A stretch of 23,336 bases of DNA, taken from Pseudomonadota bacterium. GTDB lineage: Bacteria; Pseudomonadota; Gammaproteobacteria; Burkholderiales; Burkholderiaceae. The notes beneath the pieces are model-generated. The model made no database searches and was not told where the DNA came from. It saw only the letters and a list, made by a program, of their open reading frames with translations. The position numbers were made by a program, and so were the translations under genes. Every line of letters begins with the position of its first letter. Position 1 is the first letter of the stretch. Positions 12,910-22,060 of the stretch are shown piece by piece. The stretch covers positions 1 to 23,336 of the forward strand of contig JAJYBQ010000011.1 in NCBI GenBank assembly GCA_021778935.1. Reading direction: 5' to 3'.

Positions 12910-14763
12910 TCAGGCGGTCGGGCCCGACGTGGGCGGGCGCTGCGCGCGGGCCTCCAGATCGGACCAGCGCTCGAACCACTGCGCGAGTTCGCGATCGATC
13001 TGCTCGCAACGCTCGCGGTCGGCGCGCATCTGTTCCGCGCCGGTCCGGTAGTACTCCGGGCTGCCGCTGCGGGCGTGGATCTGGGCCAGTTCCGCTTCCA
13101 GGGATTCGATCTTCCCCGGCGCCGCCTCCAGTTCCCGCTGTTCCTTGAAGCTCAGCCTTTCCTGCGGCTCCCGCTTGGCCGGCCGTGCGGGTTTGGCCGG
13201 CCGCGCCGGGGCGCGCGCGGGACCGGCATCCAGCGGCGCGGGCTGCCGGAACGCCCCTTGGGCGGCAGCGTCCGTATACCCGCCGGGGAATTCCCGCCAG
13301 GTGCCGTCGCCCATCGCCACCAGCGTCTGGGTGGCGACGTTGTCCACGAAGGCGCGGTCGTGGGATACGAACAGGAGCGTCCCCGAGTACTCCGCCAGCG
13401 TGGACTCGAGCAGCTCCAGCGACTCCATGTCGAGATCGTTTGTGGGTTCGTCGAGCACCAGCAGATTGACCGGCCGCGCGAACAGGCGCGCCAGCAGCAG
13501 GCGATTGCGTTCGCCGCCGGAGAGCGTGCGGACCGGCGCATCGGCCCGGCGCGGCGAGAACAGGAAGTCGCCCAGGTAACTCATGACATGCTTGCGCGTC
13601 GCTCCGATCTCGATCCATTCCGATCCCGGTGAAATGGTCTCGACCACCGTGCGTTCGGGATCGAGCTGCTCGCGCAGTTGATCGAAATACGCAACCTCCA
13701 GTTGGGTTCCCAGGCGCACCGAACCGCGGTCGGGTGCCAGTTTGCCCAGCAGCATCTGAATCAAAGTGCTCTTGCCTGCGCCGTTGGGGCCGATGAAGGC
13801 CAGCCGGTCGCCGCGCATCACGCGCAGATTCAGGTCGTCAACGATCCGCCGGCCATCGAAATCCTTGCCGACCCGTTCCAGCTCCGCCACCAGCTTGCCC
13901 GACCGGTTGCCGGTGTCGATCTGCAGGCGCACCGAGCCCAGCCGCTCGCGCCGCTCGCTGCGCTCCACCCGCAGACGCTCCAGGCGCCGCACGCGGCCTT
14001 CGTTGCGCGTGCGGCGGGCCTCGACGCCTTTGCGGATCCAGACCTCCTCCTGCGCCCAGAACCGATCGAATTTGCGCCGTACGACGTCCTCGGCCGCGAG
14101 TTGTTCGGCCTTGCGTTCCTCGTAGGCGGAGAAGTTTCCCGGGAACGAACGCAGCTGACCGCGATCGAGTTCGACGATGCGCGTGGCGACGCGATCGAGA
14201 AAGCGCCGGTCATGGGTGATGACGATGGCCGCCCGGCTTGACCGCTGTTCTTCGATGAGAAAGTCTTCGAGCCGCTCGATCGCGCCCACGTCCAGATGAT
14301 TGGTCGGTTCGTCGAGCATCAGCAGCTCGGGTTCGAGCGCGAACGCCAGCGCCAGCGCGGCACGCTTGCGTTCGCCTCCCGAGGCCCGCGCCGGATCGGC
14401 GTCTTCGTCGAGCCCGAAACGATGCAGGGATTCCGTCAGGCGCGCGCGCAGTCGCCACCCTTCGCGTTCGTCCTGCGCGGCATCCCAACCGGCGCGCTGC
14501 GCCAGGGCGGCCATAAACGTCGGTGCTGCGGGCAGTGCGGGCTCCTGCTCCACGCACACCACACGCAAGCCTTCGCGCCGACGCACCTCACCGTCATCAA
14601 GGGCAAGACGGCCGTCGAACGCCGCCAGCAGGGATGACTTGCCGGTGCCGTTGCGGCCGATCAGCCCGACCCGCTCGCCCTCCTGCAAGACAAAGTGCGC
14701 ACGGTCCAGCAAAGGGGTCATGCCAAAGGCGAGTTCGCCCTCCAGCAGAGTCAACAGGGTCAT
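12910..14763 (-). CDS. uup: ABC-F family ATPase, Uup-like
   Basis: This is a 617-residue soluble twin-ABC protein; ABC-F proteins act on ribosomes, and Uup is also linked to DNA-repair intermediates. The first nucleotide-binding domain has Walker A GRNGTGKS at 36-43, a signature that reads ASGGE (127-131) instead of LSGGE, and Walker B LLMLDEPTNHLD at 147-158. The charged linker lies at about 215-290. The second domain has GPNGAGKST at 325-333, LSGGE at 414-418 and LLVLDEPTNDLD after 433. The C-terminal extension from about 520 (Ala/Pro/Lys-rich linker, then a predicted coiled coil LEAELAQIHARSG) is characteristic of Uup. There are no membrane domains. It starts at ATG 14763. Confidence 0.9.
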   Translation of the reverse strand: MTLLTLLEGELAFGMTPLLDRAHFVLQEGERVGLIGRNGTGKSSLLAAFDGRLALDDGEVRRREGLRVVCVEQEPALPAAPTFMAALAQRAGWDAAQDEREGWRLRARLTESLHRFGLDEDADPARASGGERKRAALALAFALEPELLMLDEPTNHLDVGAIERLEDFLIEEQRSSRAAIVITHDRRFLDRVATRIVELDRGQLRSFPGNFSAYEERKAEQLAAEDVVRRKFDRFWAQEEVWIRKGVEARRTRNEGRVRRLERLRVERSERRERLGSVRLQIDTGNRSGKLVAELERVGKDFDGRRIVDDLNLRVMRGDRLAFIGPNGAGKSTLIQMLLGKLAPDRGSVRLGTQLEVAYFDQLREQLDPERTVVETISPGSEWIEIGATRKHVMSYLGDFLFSPRRADAPVRTLSGGERNRLLLARLFARPVNLLVLDEPTNDLDMESLELLESTLAEYSGTLLFVSHDRAFVDNVATQTLVAMGDGTWREFPGGYTDAAAQGAFRQPAPLDAGPARAPARPAKPARPAKREPQERLSFKEQRELEAAPGKIESLEAELAQIHARSGSPEYYRTGAEQMRADRERCEQIDRELAQWFERWSDLEARAQRPPTSGPTA

Positions 14764-15017
14764 GCCGTACTGTAGCAGGGCGCCCGAAACACGCGTCCGT
14801 CGAGGGTTGGTGCCCGTCCGCCCCAGCCGTCGTGCGGATCGGCAGTGCGCGGATCGAAGAGTTGACGGCAGTGCTTGCGCGCGTCAACCGCAGGAAGTAT
14901 CTTGGGCAGGCGGTTTCGGGAACGCGCTTCCTGCTCCGGCGGGGCGGTGTTTCGCGGGGCCGGACTTTCTGGTGCGAAACGGCGCTGAGCCGGGATAAAA
15001 AACCAACGGAGATCACT
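14764..15017. other. Divergent intergenic region, uup and DUF883 gene
   Basis: 254 bp between two divergent starts. It must hold promoters for both directions, but I see no box pair strong enough to assign. No small ORF is supported. Confidence 0.3.
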
Positions 15018-15344
15018 ATGGCCATCGATGCCGGCACACAAGGTTCGGCGAAAGCCGCCGAAGCCCTTGCGCAGGACTTCCGCAACGTCGTCGCGGATGC
15101 CGAGGAGCTGCTTGCTGCGCTGGGCAGCGACGGGGACGCCAAGGTCAAGGAAATGAAGGGCCGCGTGCGGGAATCGCTGAGTCAGGCACGGGGCCGGCTG
15201 AATGAATTTCAGGCAAGCGCCGTCGGTAGCGCGAAGGCGGCAGCCAGTGCAACGGACGAATACGTTCACCAGAATCCATGGCAGGCGGTCGGGGTCAGCG
15301 CGGTGATCGGCGGGCTGCTCGGCTATCTGATCGGCCGCCGCTAG
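15018..15344 (+). CDS. DUF883 (YqjD/ElaB-like) membrane-anchored protein
   Basis: This 108-residue protein is mostly amphipathic helix (AAEALAQDFRNVVADAEELL..., VKEMKGRVRESLSQARGRL), followed by a C-terminal segment HQNPWQAVGVSAVIGGLLGYLIGRR, the single tail anchor typical of DUF883 proteins. E. coli YqjD has been reported to hold ribosomes at the inner membrane in stationary phase; the same role here is an inference. ATG 15018 is chosen because CGGAG sits 8 nt upstream and the family begins close to this point; the open frame extends much further upstream without family resemblance. It is first in a tight three-gene operon matching yqjD-yqjE-yqjK order. Confidence 0.88.
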   Translation: MAIDAGTQGSAKAAEALAQDFRNVVADAEELLAALGSDGDAKVKEMKGRVRESLSQARGRLNEFQASAVGSAKAAASATDEYVHQNPWQAVGVSAVIGGLLGYLIGRR

Positions 15345-15352
15345 ATCGCCCA

Positions 15353-15748
15353 ATGGCGGGAGATCCGCGGGGGCTGGTAGGCCGTGCGCGCGGCCTTGTT
15401 GCAACGTCCATCCGGGCCGTACGGACCCGGATGGAACTCCTCGCGGTTGAAATCCAGGAGACGGGTAGCCGCGCGGTCCGCGATCTGCTGATCGCGGCAA
15501 TGGCGCTGAACTTCGTGCTGCTGGGTTTGCTGTTGGGAGCGGTCTGGATCGTGCTGACAGTGCCGGCGGAGCTGCGCCGGTTCCTCCTGGGACTCTTTTC
15601 CCTTTCCTTCCTGCTTTGCGGAGCGGGGGCGTTGTGGTGGCTGCGTTCGGAGCGCGCGGGGCGCAAGCCGTTTCTGCATACCACGCTCGCCATACTCAAG
15701 GACGACGAGCAGGCCCTGGACAGGAAGCACCGTGATGAACAGACTTGA
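15353..15748 (+). CDS. yqjE: YqjE/phage-holin-family (DUF1469-like) membrane protein
   Basis: A 131-residue protein with two hydrophobic segments: LLIAAMALNFVLLGLLLGAVWIVL and FLLGLFSLSFLLCGAGALWWL, separated by a short charged turn. An N-terminal amphipathic helix (TRMELLAVEIQETGSRAV) precedes them. This is the usual layout of YqjE proteins, which are annotated as holin-superfamily but are chromosomal with no known lytic role. ATG 15353 is 8 bp after the DUF883 stop, and the 3' end overlaps the next gene, so the three genes are one transcript. The conserved pairing with DUF883 suggests the proteins work together at the inner membrane. Confidence 0.85.
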   Translation: MAGDPRGLVGRARGLVATSIRAVRTRMELLAVEIQETGSRAVRDLLIAAMALNFVLLGLLLGAVWIVLTVPAELRRFLLGLFSLSFLLCGAGALWWLRSERAGRKPFLHTTLAILKDDEQALDRKHRDEQT

Positions 15749-15968
15749 ACTGCTGGGACGGCGTCGCGAGGTGCTGGTTCTGTCGGCCAGGTTGCAACGC
15801 GCCAACATCGAAACGCGGCTCGACCGATGGGAGGCCCATCCGGAGCGGGCGCTGTCGGATTTCGCGATTCGTCAGCTGTCCCGGCGATCAGTGCGCGGCG
15901 TATTGCTGACGGCGTTGGCCGAGGTTCTGGTGAAGGGCTGGCGGCACGCGCGGCGCCGCGACCGATGA
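15735..15968 (+). CDS. YqjK-like small basic protein
   Basis: This 77-residue, strongly basic protein begins MNRLELLGRRREVLVLSARLQRANIE and ends HARRRDR. It overlaps the end of the yqjE-like gene by 14 bp. Small proteins starting with a similar RRR-x-L-x-x-x-x-x-QR pattern are found at this position (yqjK) after yqjD and yqjE in other proteobacteria. One moderately hydrophobic helix (VRGVLLTALAEVLVKG) might associate with the membrane. The function is unknown; the assignment is mostly from position. Confidence 0.65.
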   Translation: MNRLELLGRRREVLVLSARLQRANIETRLDRWEAHPERALSDFAIRQLSRRSVRGVLLTALAEVLVKGWRHARRRDR

Positions 15969-16020
15969 TTCCGATGCAGCCGGTGCGTCGGGTTTGCGGG
16001 AACCTCGGAGGAGTTTCTTG

Positions 16021-16602
16021 TTGCAGGCATTTCTCGTCTCGACCAGCGTCGTCGCCCTGGCGGAAGTCGGCGACAAGACCCAACTGCTTTCGCTGATCCT
16101 CGCGGCGCGCTACCGCAAGCCGATTCCGATCATCCTGGGCGTGTTCGCGGCGACCCTCGTCAATCACGCCGGAGCGGGAGCGATCGGCCTCTGGCTTTCG
16201 CGGATATGGAACCCGGCGATCCTGAACTGGGCCATCGTTGCGTCCTTCCTCTTCATGGCCGGGTGGATTCTCGTTCCCGACCGGATCGAGGAAGACGAGG
16301 TCGCAACGTCCAGGAACGGTTTCGGCGTCTTCGGCACCACCGCCGTTACATTCTTTCTCGCCGAAATGGGGGACAAGACCCAGGTTGCGACGATCGCGCT
16401 CGCGGCCCGCTTTCACGAGCTGGTTGCCGTCGTCGGGGGAACGACCCTCGGCATGCTGCTCGCCAACGTGCCGGTCATCCACCTCGGGCATCGGTTCGCG
16501 GATCGGTTGCCCACGAAGGCCGTACATGCCGTCGCGTGTCTGCTCTTCGTGCTCCTGGGCGGCTTGGCGCTACGCAACGCGCTGACGCAGGCGCCGATCT
16601 GA
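16021..16602 (+). CDS. GDT1/UPF0016-family transporter (probable Mn2+ exporter)
   Basis: UPF0016/GDT1 proteins are small membrane transporters; bacterial members such as MneA and Mnx export manganese. The 193-residue protein has the two hallmark motifs, EVGDKTQ near the start and EMGDKTQ in the second half, each at the end of a membrane helix. There are about six hydrophobic segments, and the internal duplication of the family is clear. Start: no ATG fits; TTG 16021 lies 7 nt after AGGAG (16009-16013) and gives MQAFLVSTSVVALAEVGDKT, the usual beginning of the family, whereas the longer TTG 15994 lies upstream of this ribosome-binding site. It follows the yqjK-like gene by 52 bp. I see no manganese riboswitch. 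Confidence 0.88.
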   Translation: MQAFLVSTSVVALAEVGDKTQLLSLILAARYRKPIPIILGVFAATLVNHAGAGAIGLWLSRIWNPAILNWAIVASFLFMAGWILVPDRIEEDEVATSRNGFGVFGTTAVTFFLAEMGDKTQVATIALAARFHELVAVVGGTTLGMLLANVPVIHLGHRFADRLPTKAVHAVACLLFVLLGGLALRNALTQAPI

Positions 16603-16617
16603 GCCACGCGCCCCCTT

Positions 16618-17682
16618 TCAATCCGCGCCGGCGTCGCTGCCGGCTTGCGCGCGGCGCAGCCGGTCATGGATCGCATCCCATTGCGCGCCGGCCGGCGGCA
16701 CGGCGACGAGCAGGCGGTCGGCACCGCTGGCGTCCATCGCCCGGAGGTGGTCGTACAACGTGCGCGCGTAGGCATCGGCATCGTCCGGTGCCGGCAGGCG
16801 CAGGGCCAAGTCCGTCGCGAGCGCGGAGCCGGCGCCAGCCATGGCCGCTTCCGGCGCCAGCACGGCGAGGCGGGCCGGGCGCAGCGCGGCGAGGCGGGCG
16901 CCGAGATCGGCCGGGGCGACGAGTTCGAGCGGCTTGCGCGGGGCGTAGTGACCTTTCAGGCGACCGGACGCGCGCGGCGCCTCGTCGTCATCGGCTGCCA
17001 CGGTGACCACCGGGCCGGCCGACGCGACCGCGGCGGCGATCTCGTCGGGGCGGATGAACCCAGGGCGCAGCACGCGCAACGCCCCGCCCGTGCAATCGAC
17101 GATGGTCGATTCGATGCCCACGGTGCTGGCGCCGCCGTCGAGGATGACGTCGACGGCGCCTTGGGGCTTTTCGCCGAGGTCGGCGCGCACGTGCGCGGCC
17201 CGGGTGGGGCTGATCCGGCCGAAGCGGTTGGCGCTGGGCGCGGCGATCGCCGCCGCCGGATCGTTCCTGCCGGCGCACAGGCCATGGATCAATGCCAAGG
17301 CCCAGGGGTTCGCGGGCACCCGCAGGCCGACGCTGTCCTGGCCGCCCGTGACCGCATCCGAAGCCCGCGCGGAACGCGGCAGGATCAGCGTGAGGGGGCC
17401 CGGCCAGAACCGCTCCATGAGCGCGCGCGCATGCGGCGGGACATCGCGCGCCCAGGCGTGGGCCGCGGCGATGCCGGCGACATGGACGATCAGAGGATGG
17501 CCGCGGGGCCGGCCCTTGACGTCGAAGATCCGCACCACGGCATCGGCTTGGGCGGCATCGGCGCCCAGGCCGTAGACGGTCTCGGTCGGGAACGCGACCA
17601 GGCCGCCGCGCAGCAAGGCATCGACGGCACGCGCGATCTGCGCGCCGTCGACGAGGCCGGGGTCGATCAAACTGCTTTGCAC
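16618..17682 (-). CDS. L-threonylcarbamoyladenylate synthase, Sua5 type
   Basis: The enzyme makes threonylcarbamoyl-AMP from Thr, bicarbonate and ATP, the first step of the universal tRNA modification t6A. The 354-residue length is that of Sua5, which carries an extra C-terminal domain, rather than the shorter TsaC. The YrdC domain (about 10-205) contains FPTETVYGLGADA, the KGRPRGHPLIVH active-site segment, RFWPGPLTLIL, GLRVPANP and APSANRFGRISPT; GIESTIVDCTGG and LRPGFI complete it. The linker GRLKGHYAPRKPLEL leads to the C-terminal domain. It lies last in the minus-strand purine run, 72 bp after purK, a placement familiar in betaproteobacteria. Confidence 0.92.
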   Translation of the reverse strand: MQSSLIDPGLVDGAQIARAVDALLRGGLVAFPTETVYGLGADAAQADAVVRIFDVKGRPRGHPLIVHVAGIAAAHAWARDVPPHARALMERFWPGPLTLILPRSARASDAVTGGQDSVGLRVPANPWALALIHGLCAGRNDPAAAIAAPSANRFGRISPTRAAHVRADLGEKPQGAVDVILDGGASTVGIESTIVDCTGGALRVLRPGFIRPDEIAAAVASAGPVVTVAADDDEAPRASGRLKGHYAPRKPLELVAPADLGARLAALRPARLAVLAPEAAMAGAGSALATDLALRLPAPDDADAYARTLYDHLRAMDASGADRLLVAVPPAGAQWDAIHDRLRRAQAGSDAGAD

Positions 17683-17754
17683 GCGCCCCCGCTCACCCCA
17701 CCCGCTCCCACGAAGGAGAAAGGGGGTTCGTTTGGCGCCCGCCGGGTAATCCGA
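17683..17754. repeat. REP-like remnant between purK and the Sua5-type gene
   Basis: The minus strand carries CCCCCTTTCTCCTTCGTGGG followed by AGCGGGTGGGGTGAGCGG. This resembles the dispersed intergenic repeat whose translation reads like 'PLSPWERVG', common in proteobacteria. A related repeat lies at 18905-18960. Confidence 0.5.
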
Positions 17755-18972
17755 TCAACGCGGCGCTTCCAGACCGAGGATCGCCGCCACCAGACGCGCG
17801 CGGGCGAGGGCCTCTTCCACGCTCGCGCCCAGTACCGTGACGTGTCCCATCTTGCGCCCGGGGCGCGCTTCGGTCTTGCCGTAGAGATGCAGGCGCGCGC
17901 CAGGGATCGCGAGCACGGCATCGAACGGCGGCATGCGCGGCGCGCCGTCCGGACCGAACCAGACATCGCCGAGCAGGTTGCACATCACCGACGGCCGCAT
18001 CGCCGTCGGATCGCCCAGGGGTAAACCGGCCAGGCTGCGCACCTGCTGGTCGAACTGGCTGTTGATGCAGGCGTCGATGGTGGCATGGCCGCTGTTGTGC
18101 GGGCGCGGGGCGATTTCGTTGACGAGCAGCGTGCCGTCCATGCGCTCGAAGAGTTCGACGCAGAGCACGCCGGTGTACCGCAGTCCCTGGGCGACCCGGA
18201 CGGCGATCTCGCGAGCGCGTTCCGCCGTTTCGGCCGGGATGCGCGCCGGCGCGATCGATGCCGCGAGGATGCCACCGCGATGCTCGTTTTCCTGGACCGC
18301 GAAGACCGCGACGGCACCATCGTGACCGCGCGCCAGAACGACGGAGAGTTCGCGCCGCAGCTCGATCCGCTGCTCGACGACGCAGGGAACTCCACCCAGG
18401 GCCTGCCAAGCCTGCGGCAGGTCCTGCGGCACCGCGACGGCGATCTGCCCCTTGCCGTCGTAGCCCATCCGGGCAGTCTTGCAGATCGCCGGAAACAACT
18501 CCGGGGAGACCGCCGCACCATCGGCCGCGGCGGCGATCACCGCATAGGCTCCCACCGGAACGCCGCAGGACCGCAGGAACGCCTTTTCCGCGATCCGGTC
18601 CTGCGCGGCGGACACCGCCGACGCCGCGGGATGCACGACGCAGCGCTGCGCCAGGCGATCCAGGCTTTGGGCGGGAACGTTCTCGAATTCCGTGGTCACC
18701 GCGGCGCACAGCGATGCGAGCGCATCGAGCGCCTGGGGATCGTCATACGCGGCAACGATCTGGCGATCCGCGACCGATCCGGCAGGGCCGTCGGGCACGG
18801 GATCGAGCACGCAGACGCGATATCCCATCGCCTGCGCGGCCATGCAGAACATGCGGCCCAACTGGCCGCCGCCCATCACGCCGAGCCAGGAACCGGGGGG
18901 GCAGTGCTGCGCCTCGCCCCCCGCACGGCCCTCCCGCTGCGCAGGAGGGTGAGGGGAACGCTGACCGGTCAC
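17755..18972 (-). CDS. purK: N5-carboxyaminoimidazole ribonucleotide synthase
   Basis: PurK uses ATP and bicarbonate to carboxylate AIR to N5-CAIR in purine synthesis; PurE then converts the product. The 405-residue ATP-grasp protein has LGVMGGGQLGRMF (residues 30-42), TTEFENVP, KTARMGYDGKGQ, VVEQRIELRRELSV, VLCVELFERMDGTLLVNEIAPRPHNSGH and LGKTEARPGRKMGHVT-type ends (YGKTEARPGRKMGH). The N-terminus is odd: residues 5-20 (RSPHPPAQREGRAGGE) come from a palindromic REP-like repeat, so the family start is displaced by about 25 residues. GTG 18972 is used because no start codon exists between the repeat and the family core, and GGAG lies about 10 nt upstream, inside the end of purE. Confidence 0.93.
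   Translation of the reverse strand: MTGQRSPHPPAQREGRAGGEAQHCPPGSWLGVMGGGQLGRMFCMAAQAMGYRVCVLDPVPDGPAGSVADRQIVAAYDDPQALDALASLCAAVTTEFENVPAQSLDRLAQRCVVHPAASAVSAAQDRIAEKAFLRSCGVPVGAYAVIAAAADGAAVSPELFPAICKTARMGYDGKGQIAVAVPQDLPQAWQALGGVPCVVEQRIELRRELSVVLARGHDGAVAVFAVQENEHRGGILAASIAPARIPAETAERAREIAVRVAQGLRYTGVLCVELFERMDGTLLVNEIAPRPHNSGHATIDACINSQFDQQVRSLAGLPLGDPTAMRPSVMCNLLGDVWFGPDGAPRMPPFDAVLAIPGARLHLYGKTEARPGRKMGHVTVLGASVEEALARARLVAAILGLEAPR
18905..18960. repeat. REP-like palindrome inside the purK N-terminus
   Basis: On the minus strand CCCTCC-TGCGCAGCG-GGAGGG forms a hairpin with a G-rich extension, similar in kind to the intergenic repeat at 17683-17754. It is translated in frame at the start of purK. 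Confidence 0.6.
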
Positions 18973-18977
18973 GCCCG

Positions 18978-19484
18978 CTACTCCGGCGGCAGCGTCATGT
19001 CCCGCGCTTTTTGCGTCTGGGCAGCGCGGAAGGCCACCAGGCGCGCGGCGAGATCGGTATCGTCGAGCGCCAGCATCGCGACGGCGAACAAGGCCGCGTT
19101 GGCGGCGCCGGCTTCGCCGATGGCGAAGGTAGCCACGGGGATGCCGCGCGGCATCTGCACGATCGAGAGCAGGCTGTCCCGGCCACCGAGGTGGCGCGTG
19201 GCGACCGGTACGCCCAGCACGGGAACCACGGTCTTGGCAGCGAGCATTCCCGGAAGATGGGCGGCCCCGCCCGCGCCCGCGATGATGGCGCGCAGGCCGC
19301 GAGCGCCCGCCGTTTCGGCGTAGACGAAGAGGTCGTCGGGCATGCGGTGCGCCGACACCACGCGGGCCTCGTAGGGGACGGCGAACTCGCCAAGCAGAGC
19401 GCAGGCGTGCTTCATCGTATCCCAGTCGGACTGCGACCCCATGACGACTCCGATGCGTGCGATGCGCGGTGCGTGCTCCATCAT
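18978..19484 (-). CDS. purE: N5-carboxyaminoimidazole ribonucleotide mutase
   Basis: PurE moves the carboxyl group of N5-CAIR to give CAIR, the step after PurK. The 168-residue protein is the class I (bacterial) form: the phosphate-binding [16 protein letters not shown], the active-site segment [34 protein letters not shown], and [30 protein letters not shown]. The start ATG 19484 overlaps the purC stop as ATGA; ATG 19481 follows at once and is an equal alternative. A much longer open frame upstream of it (to 20009) is the shadow of purC. The stop is 5 bp before the purK start, so purC, purE and purK form one coupled unit. Confidence 0.95.
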   Translation of the reverse strand: MMEHAPRIARIGVVMGSQSDWDTMKHACALLGEFAVPYEARVVSAHRMPDDLFVYAETAGARGLRAIIAGAGGAAHLPGMLAAKTVVPVLGVPVATRHLGGRDSLLSIVQMPRGIPVATFAIGEAGAANAALFAVAMLALDDTDLAARLVAFRAAQTQKARDMTLPPE

Positions 19485-20383
19485 GCGCGTGCTCCCGTCA
19501 GGCGATCCAGTGCTTCGCGATAGCGCGCCGCAGTCTTTTCCACGATTTCCCGCGGCAAAGCCGGCGGCGGCGGCGCCTTGTTCCAGGGCTGCGTCTGCAA
19601 CCAGTCGCGCAGGAACTGCTTGTCGAAACTGGGCGGCGAGATTCCGGCGCGGTACTGGTCGGCAGGCCAGAATCGCGACGAGTCCGGCGTCAGCACTTCG
19701 TCCATCAGCCGCAGGGTGCCGTCGTGATCCAGCCCGAACTCGAACTTCGTGTCGGCGATGATGATTCCCCGTGCCGCCGCATGTTCGGTTGCGCGGTGGT
19801 ACAACTGCAGGGAGAAATCGCGCATCCGTTCGGCGAGCGGCGAGCCGATTCGATCGCAGACCTGTGCGAACGAAATGTTTTCGTCGTGCTCGCCGACGGG
19901 CGCCTTGTGCGCGGGCGTGAAGATCGGCTCGGGAAGCTGCTGCGCCTGCTGCAGGCCGGCCGGCAAGGAGATGCCGCACACCGCGCCGGAGTCGCAGTAA
20001 TCTTTCCACCCCGATCCGATCAGATAGCCGCGGACGACCGCTTCGACCGGCAGCGGAATCAGGCGGCGGGCCACCACGGCGCGCCCGGCGACCTGGTCCC
20101 GCTCCTCGGGCCGCACGACGCGCTCGGGCGGGATGTCGACGAGATGATTGGGGCCGAGGTCCGCCAGCAGGTCGAACCAGAAGTTCGACATGGCGTTGAG
20201 CACCGCGCCCTTGCCCGGGATGGGTTCGTCCATCATGACGTCGAACGCGGAGATGCGGTCGGTCGTCACGATCAGGAGCTGGTCTTCGCCGACTGCGTAG
20301 GTGTCGCGTACTTTTCCCCGGTGCAGCAGGGGCAGGGACCGGATGCGCGATTCCAGCATCGAGGTTTGGGGGACGGGATGCAT
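19481..20383 (-). CDS. purC: Phosphoribosylaminoimidazole-succinocarboxamide synthase
   Basis: PurC joins aspartate to CAIR using ATP, giving SAICAR. This 300-residue protein has [11 protein letters not shown] (ATP-binding start), [12 protein letters not shown], the SNFWF segment, [14 protein letters not shown], the [21 protein letters not shown] catalytic stretch and [13 protein letters not shown], with [14 protein letters not shown] near the end. It is the longer PurC type typical of proteobacteria such as Burkholderia rather than the 240-residue E. coli type. ATG 20383 shares one base with the dgkA stop (TGATG) and has GGAGG 8-9 nt upstream, so it is preferred over the upstream ATG at 20410. 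Confidence 0.95.
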   Translation of the reverse strand: MHPVPQTSMLESRIRSLPLLHRGKVRDTYAVGEDQLLIVTTDRISAFDVMMDEPIPGKGAVLNAMSNFWFDLLADLGPNHLVDIPPERVVRPEERDQVAGRAVVARRLIPLPVEAVVRGYLIGSGWKDYCDSGAVCGISLPAGLQQAQQLPEPIFTPAHKAPVGEHDENISFAQVCDRIGSPLAERMRDFSLQLYHRATEHAAARGIIIADTKFEFGLDHDGTLRLMDEVLTPDSSRFWPADQYRAGISPPSFDKQFLRDWLQTQPWNKAPPPPALPREIVEKTAARYREALDRLTGARA

Positions 20384-20820
20384 CACAGCTTGCCTCCGAA
20401 TCGGTGCCACAGGACCGCGGCCCAGGTTCCGCCGCTCAACAACAAGGCAAGGAGCACCGCGGCACTGCCGAGGTCCTTGGCGCGCTTTGCAAGCGGATTG
20501 ATTTCATAACCTTGGCGGTCGATGGCGGCCTCGATCGCCGAGTTCAAGACCTCGACGATGAGCACGAGAACCACCGATGCAACGAGGAGAATGCGTTCCA
20601 CGAAGGATACCGGCAGCAGGAGCGCCGCCGGGATCAAAATCCCCGCGAGGATGGATTCCTGACGGAATGCATCCTCGCCGAGCCACGCAAAACGCAGGCC
20701 GTCGACCGAGTAGCCGATGGCGTTCCATACCCGCCGCAAGCCGCGTTTCCCCTTCAGCGCCCGACCATCTCCGTCGGGCGCGGAAGGGGAGTCTCCCGTC
20801 ACGGAAAACCGCGGCGGCAT
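20383..20820 (-). CDS. dgkA: Diacylglycerol kinase (prokaryotic type)
   Basis: DgkA phosphorylates diacylglycerol (or undecaprenol) at the inner membrane and recycles lipid by-products. Family features: [26 protein letters not shown], with the catalytic Glu pattern, three hydrophobic segments ([39 protein letters not shown] with the conserved NSAIEAAID motif; [23 protein letters not shown]) and [19 protein letters not shown] 20820 gives 145 residues with a basic tail longer than in E. coli; no good ribosome-binding site is visible, so the start is uncertain. It sits between fba and purC, where I do not expect it in the common betaproteobacterial order, but the overlap with purC shows it is integrated in the transcript. 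Confidence 0.9.
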   Translation of the reverse strand: MPPRFSVTGDSPSAPDGDGRALKGKRGLRRVWNAIGYSVDGLRFAWLGEDAFRQESILAGILIPAALLLPVSFVERILLVASVVLVLIVEVLNSAIEAAIDRQGYEINPLAKRAKDLGSAAVLLALLLSGGTWAAVLWHRFGGKL

Positions 20821-20964
20821 CACGCGCGGGCGGCGCGGAACGCCGGGCGTGCGCTGGCCGGGCCACGGCACACGCCGATGCGGCGCCTCCGGTGTCCGCG
20901 GTACGACGCGTGCACGTCGACCTCCAGCGCAACTTCGGCCCGCACCCGCGGTTTCCGCGCTTCC

Positions 20965-22029
20965 TTACCGCACCTGTTGCGCCAGGCCTCCGGCGCGATA
21001 ACGCTGAGCCATCTTTTCGAGCGGCACCGGAACGATCTTCGAGGCCATTCCCGCGCAGCCGAATTCGCGGTAACGCTGCTTGCACAGGTTCTTGGCAGCT
21101 TCGCGCGAGGGCTTCAGGAACTCGCGCGGGTCGAACTTCGAGGGGTTCTCGGCCAGGAACTTGCGCGTCGCGGCGGTCATCGCCAGACGGATGTCCGTGT
21201 CGATGTTGATCTTGCGCACCCCGTGCTTGATTGCTTCCTGGATCTCCTCGACCGGGACGCCGTAGGTTTCCTTCATCTGTCCGCCGAACTGACGGATGAT
21301 CTCCAGCAGGTCCTGGGGCACGCTTGACGAGCCGTGCATCACCAGATGGGTATTGGGAATGCGCGCGTGGATTTCCTTGATGCGGCCGATCGCCAGGATG
21401 TCTCCGGTCGGCTTGCGCGAGAACTTGTAGGCACCATGCGAGGTGCCGATGGCGATCGCCAGGGCGTCGAGCTGGGTGCGCTGCACGAAATCGGCGGCCT
21501 GATTCGGGTCGGTCAGCAGCATGTCGCGGGTCATCTTGCCTTCCGCACCGTGGCCGTCTTCCTTGTCGCCTTCCATGGTTTCCAGCGACCCCAGGCAACC
21601 CAGCTCGCCTTCGACGCTCACACCCTTGGCGTGCGCTTCGTCGACAACCTTCTTCGTGACCTGCCAGTTGTAGTCGTAGTCGGCAACGGTCTTGCCGTCT
21701 TCCTTGAGCGATCCGTCCATCATCACCGACGAAAAGCCCAGGCTCATCGCGCCTTCACAGACCGCGGGCGATTGACCGTGGTCCTGGTGCATCACGATCG
21801 GGATATTCGGGTACGACTCGACCGCCGCTTCGATCAGGTGACGCAGAAAGTGCTCGCCCGCGTATTTGCGCGCACCGGCAGACGCCTGCATGATGACCGG
21901 CGCGTCGACTTCGGCGGCGGCTTCCATGATTGCCTGGACCTGCTCCAGGTTGTTGACGTTGAACGCCGGCACCCCGTAGGTGTGCTCCGCAGCGTGGTCG
22001 AGCATCTGACGCAACGAAATCAAGGCCAT
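20965..22029 (-). CDS. fba: Class II fructose-1,6-bisphosphate aldolase (Calvin-cycle subtype)
   Basis: A zinc-dependent aldolase that cleaves or forms fructose-1,6-bisphosphate, and in CO2-fixing bacteria also sedoheptulose-1,7-bisphosphate. The 354-residue protein shows [26 protein letters not shown], the metal-binding [40 protein letters not shown] (zinc His), [10 protein letters not shown] (zinc His) and [13 protein letters not shown]. This sequence type is the subfamily found in cbb operons and in the pgk-pyk-fba cluster of betaproteobacteria. ATG 22029 has AGGAGAC 7 nt upstream. pgk ends 31 bp upstream; pyk, which often sits between them, is absent here. Confidence 0.95.
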   Translation of the reverse strand: MALISLRQMLDHAAEHTYGVPAFNVNNLEQVQAIMEAAAEVDAPVIMQASAGARKYAGEHFLRHLIEAAVESYPNIPIVMHQDHGQSPAVCEGAMSLGFSSVMMDGSLKEDGKTVADYDYNWQVTKKVVDEAHAKGVSVEGELGCLGSLETMEGDKEDGHGAEGKMTRDMLLTDPNQAADFVQRTQLDALAIAIGTSHGAYKFSRKPTGDILAIGRIKEIHARIPNTHLVMHGSSSVPQDLLEIIRQFGGQMKETYGVPVEEIQEAIKHGVRKINIDTDIRLAMTAATRKFLAENPSKFDPREFLKPSREAAKNLCKQRYREFGCAGMASKIVPVPLEKMAQRYRAGGLAQQVR

Positions 22030-22060
22030 TTGATGTCTCCTATCGACTTTTTTGGGGAAA

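Noticed and set aside
16645..18024. A 459-residue plus-strand frame
   Set aside because: Antisense to the Sua5-type gene and purK, with Arg/Gly-rich shadow composition.
18085..19523. Two plus-strand frames longer than 400 residues
   Set aside because: Antisense to purK and purE; the coding strand is unambiguous.
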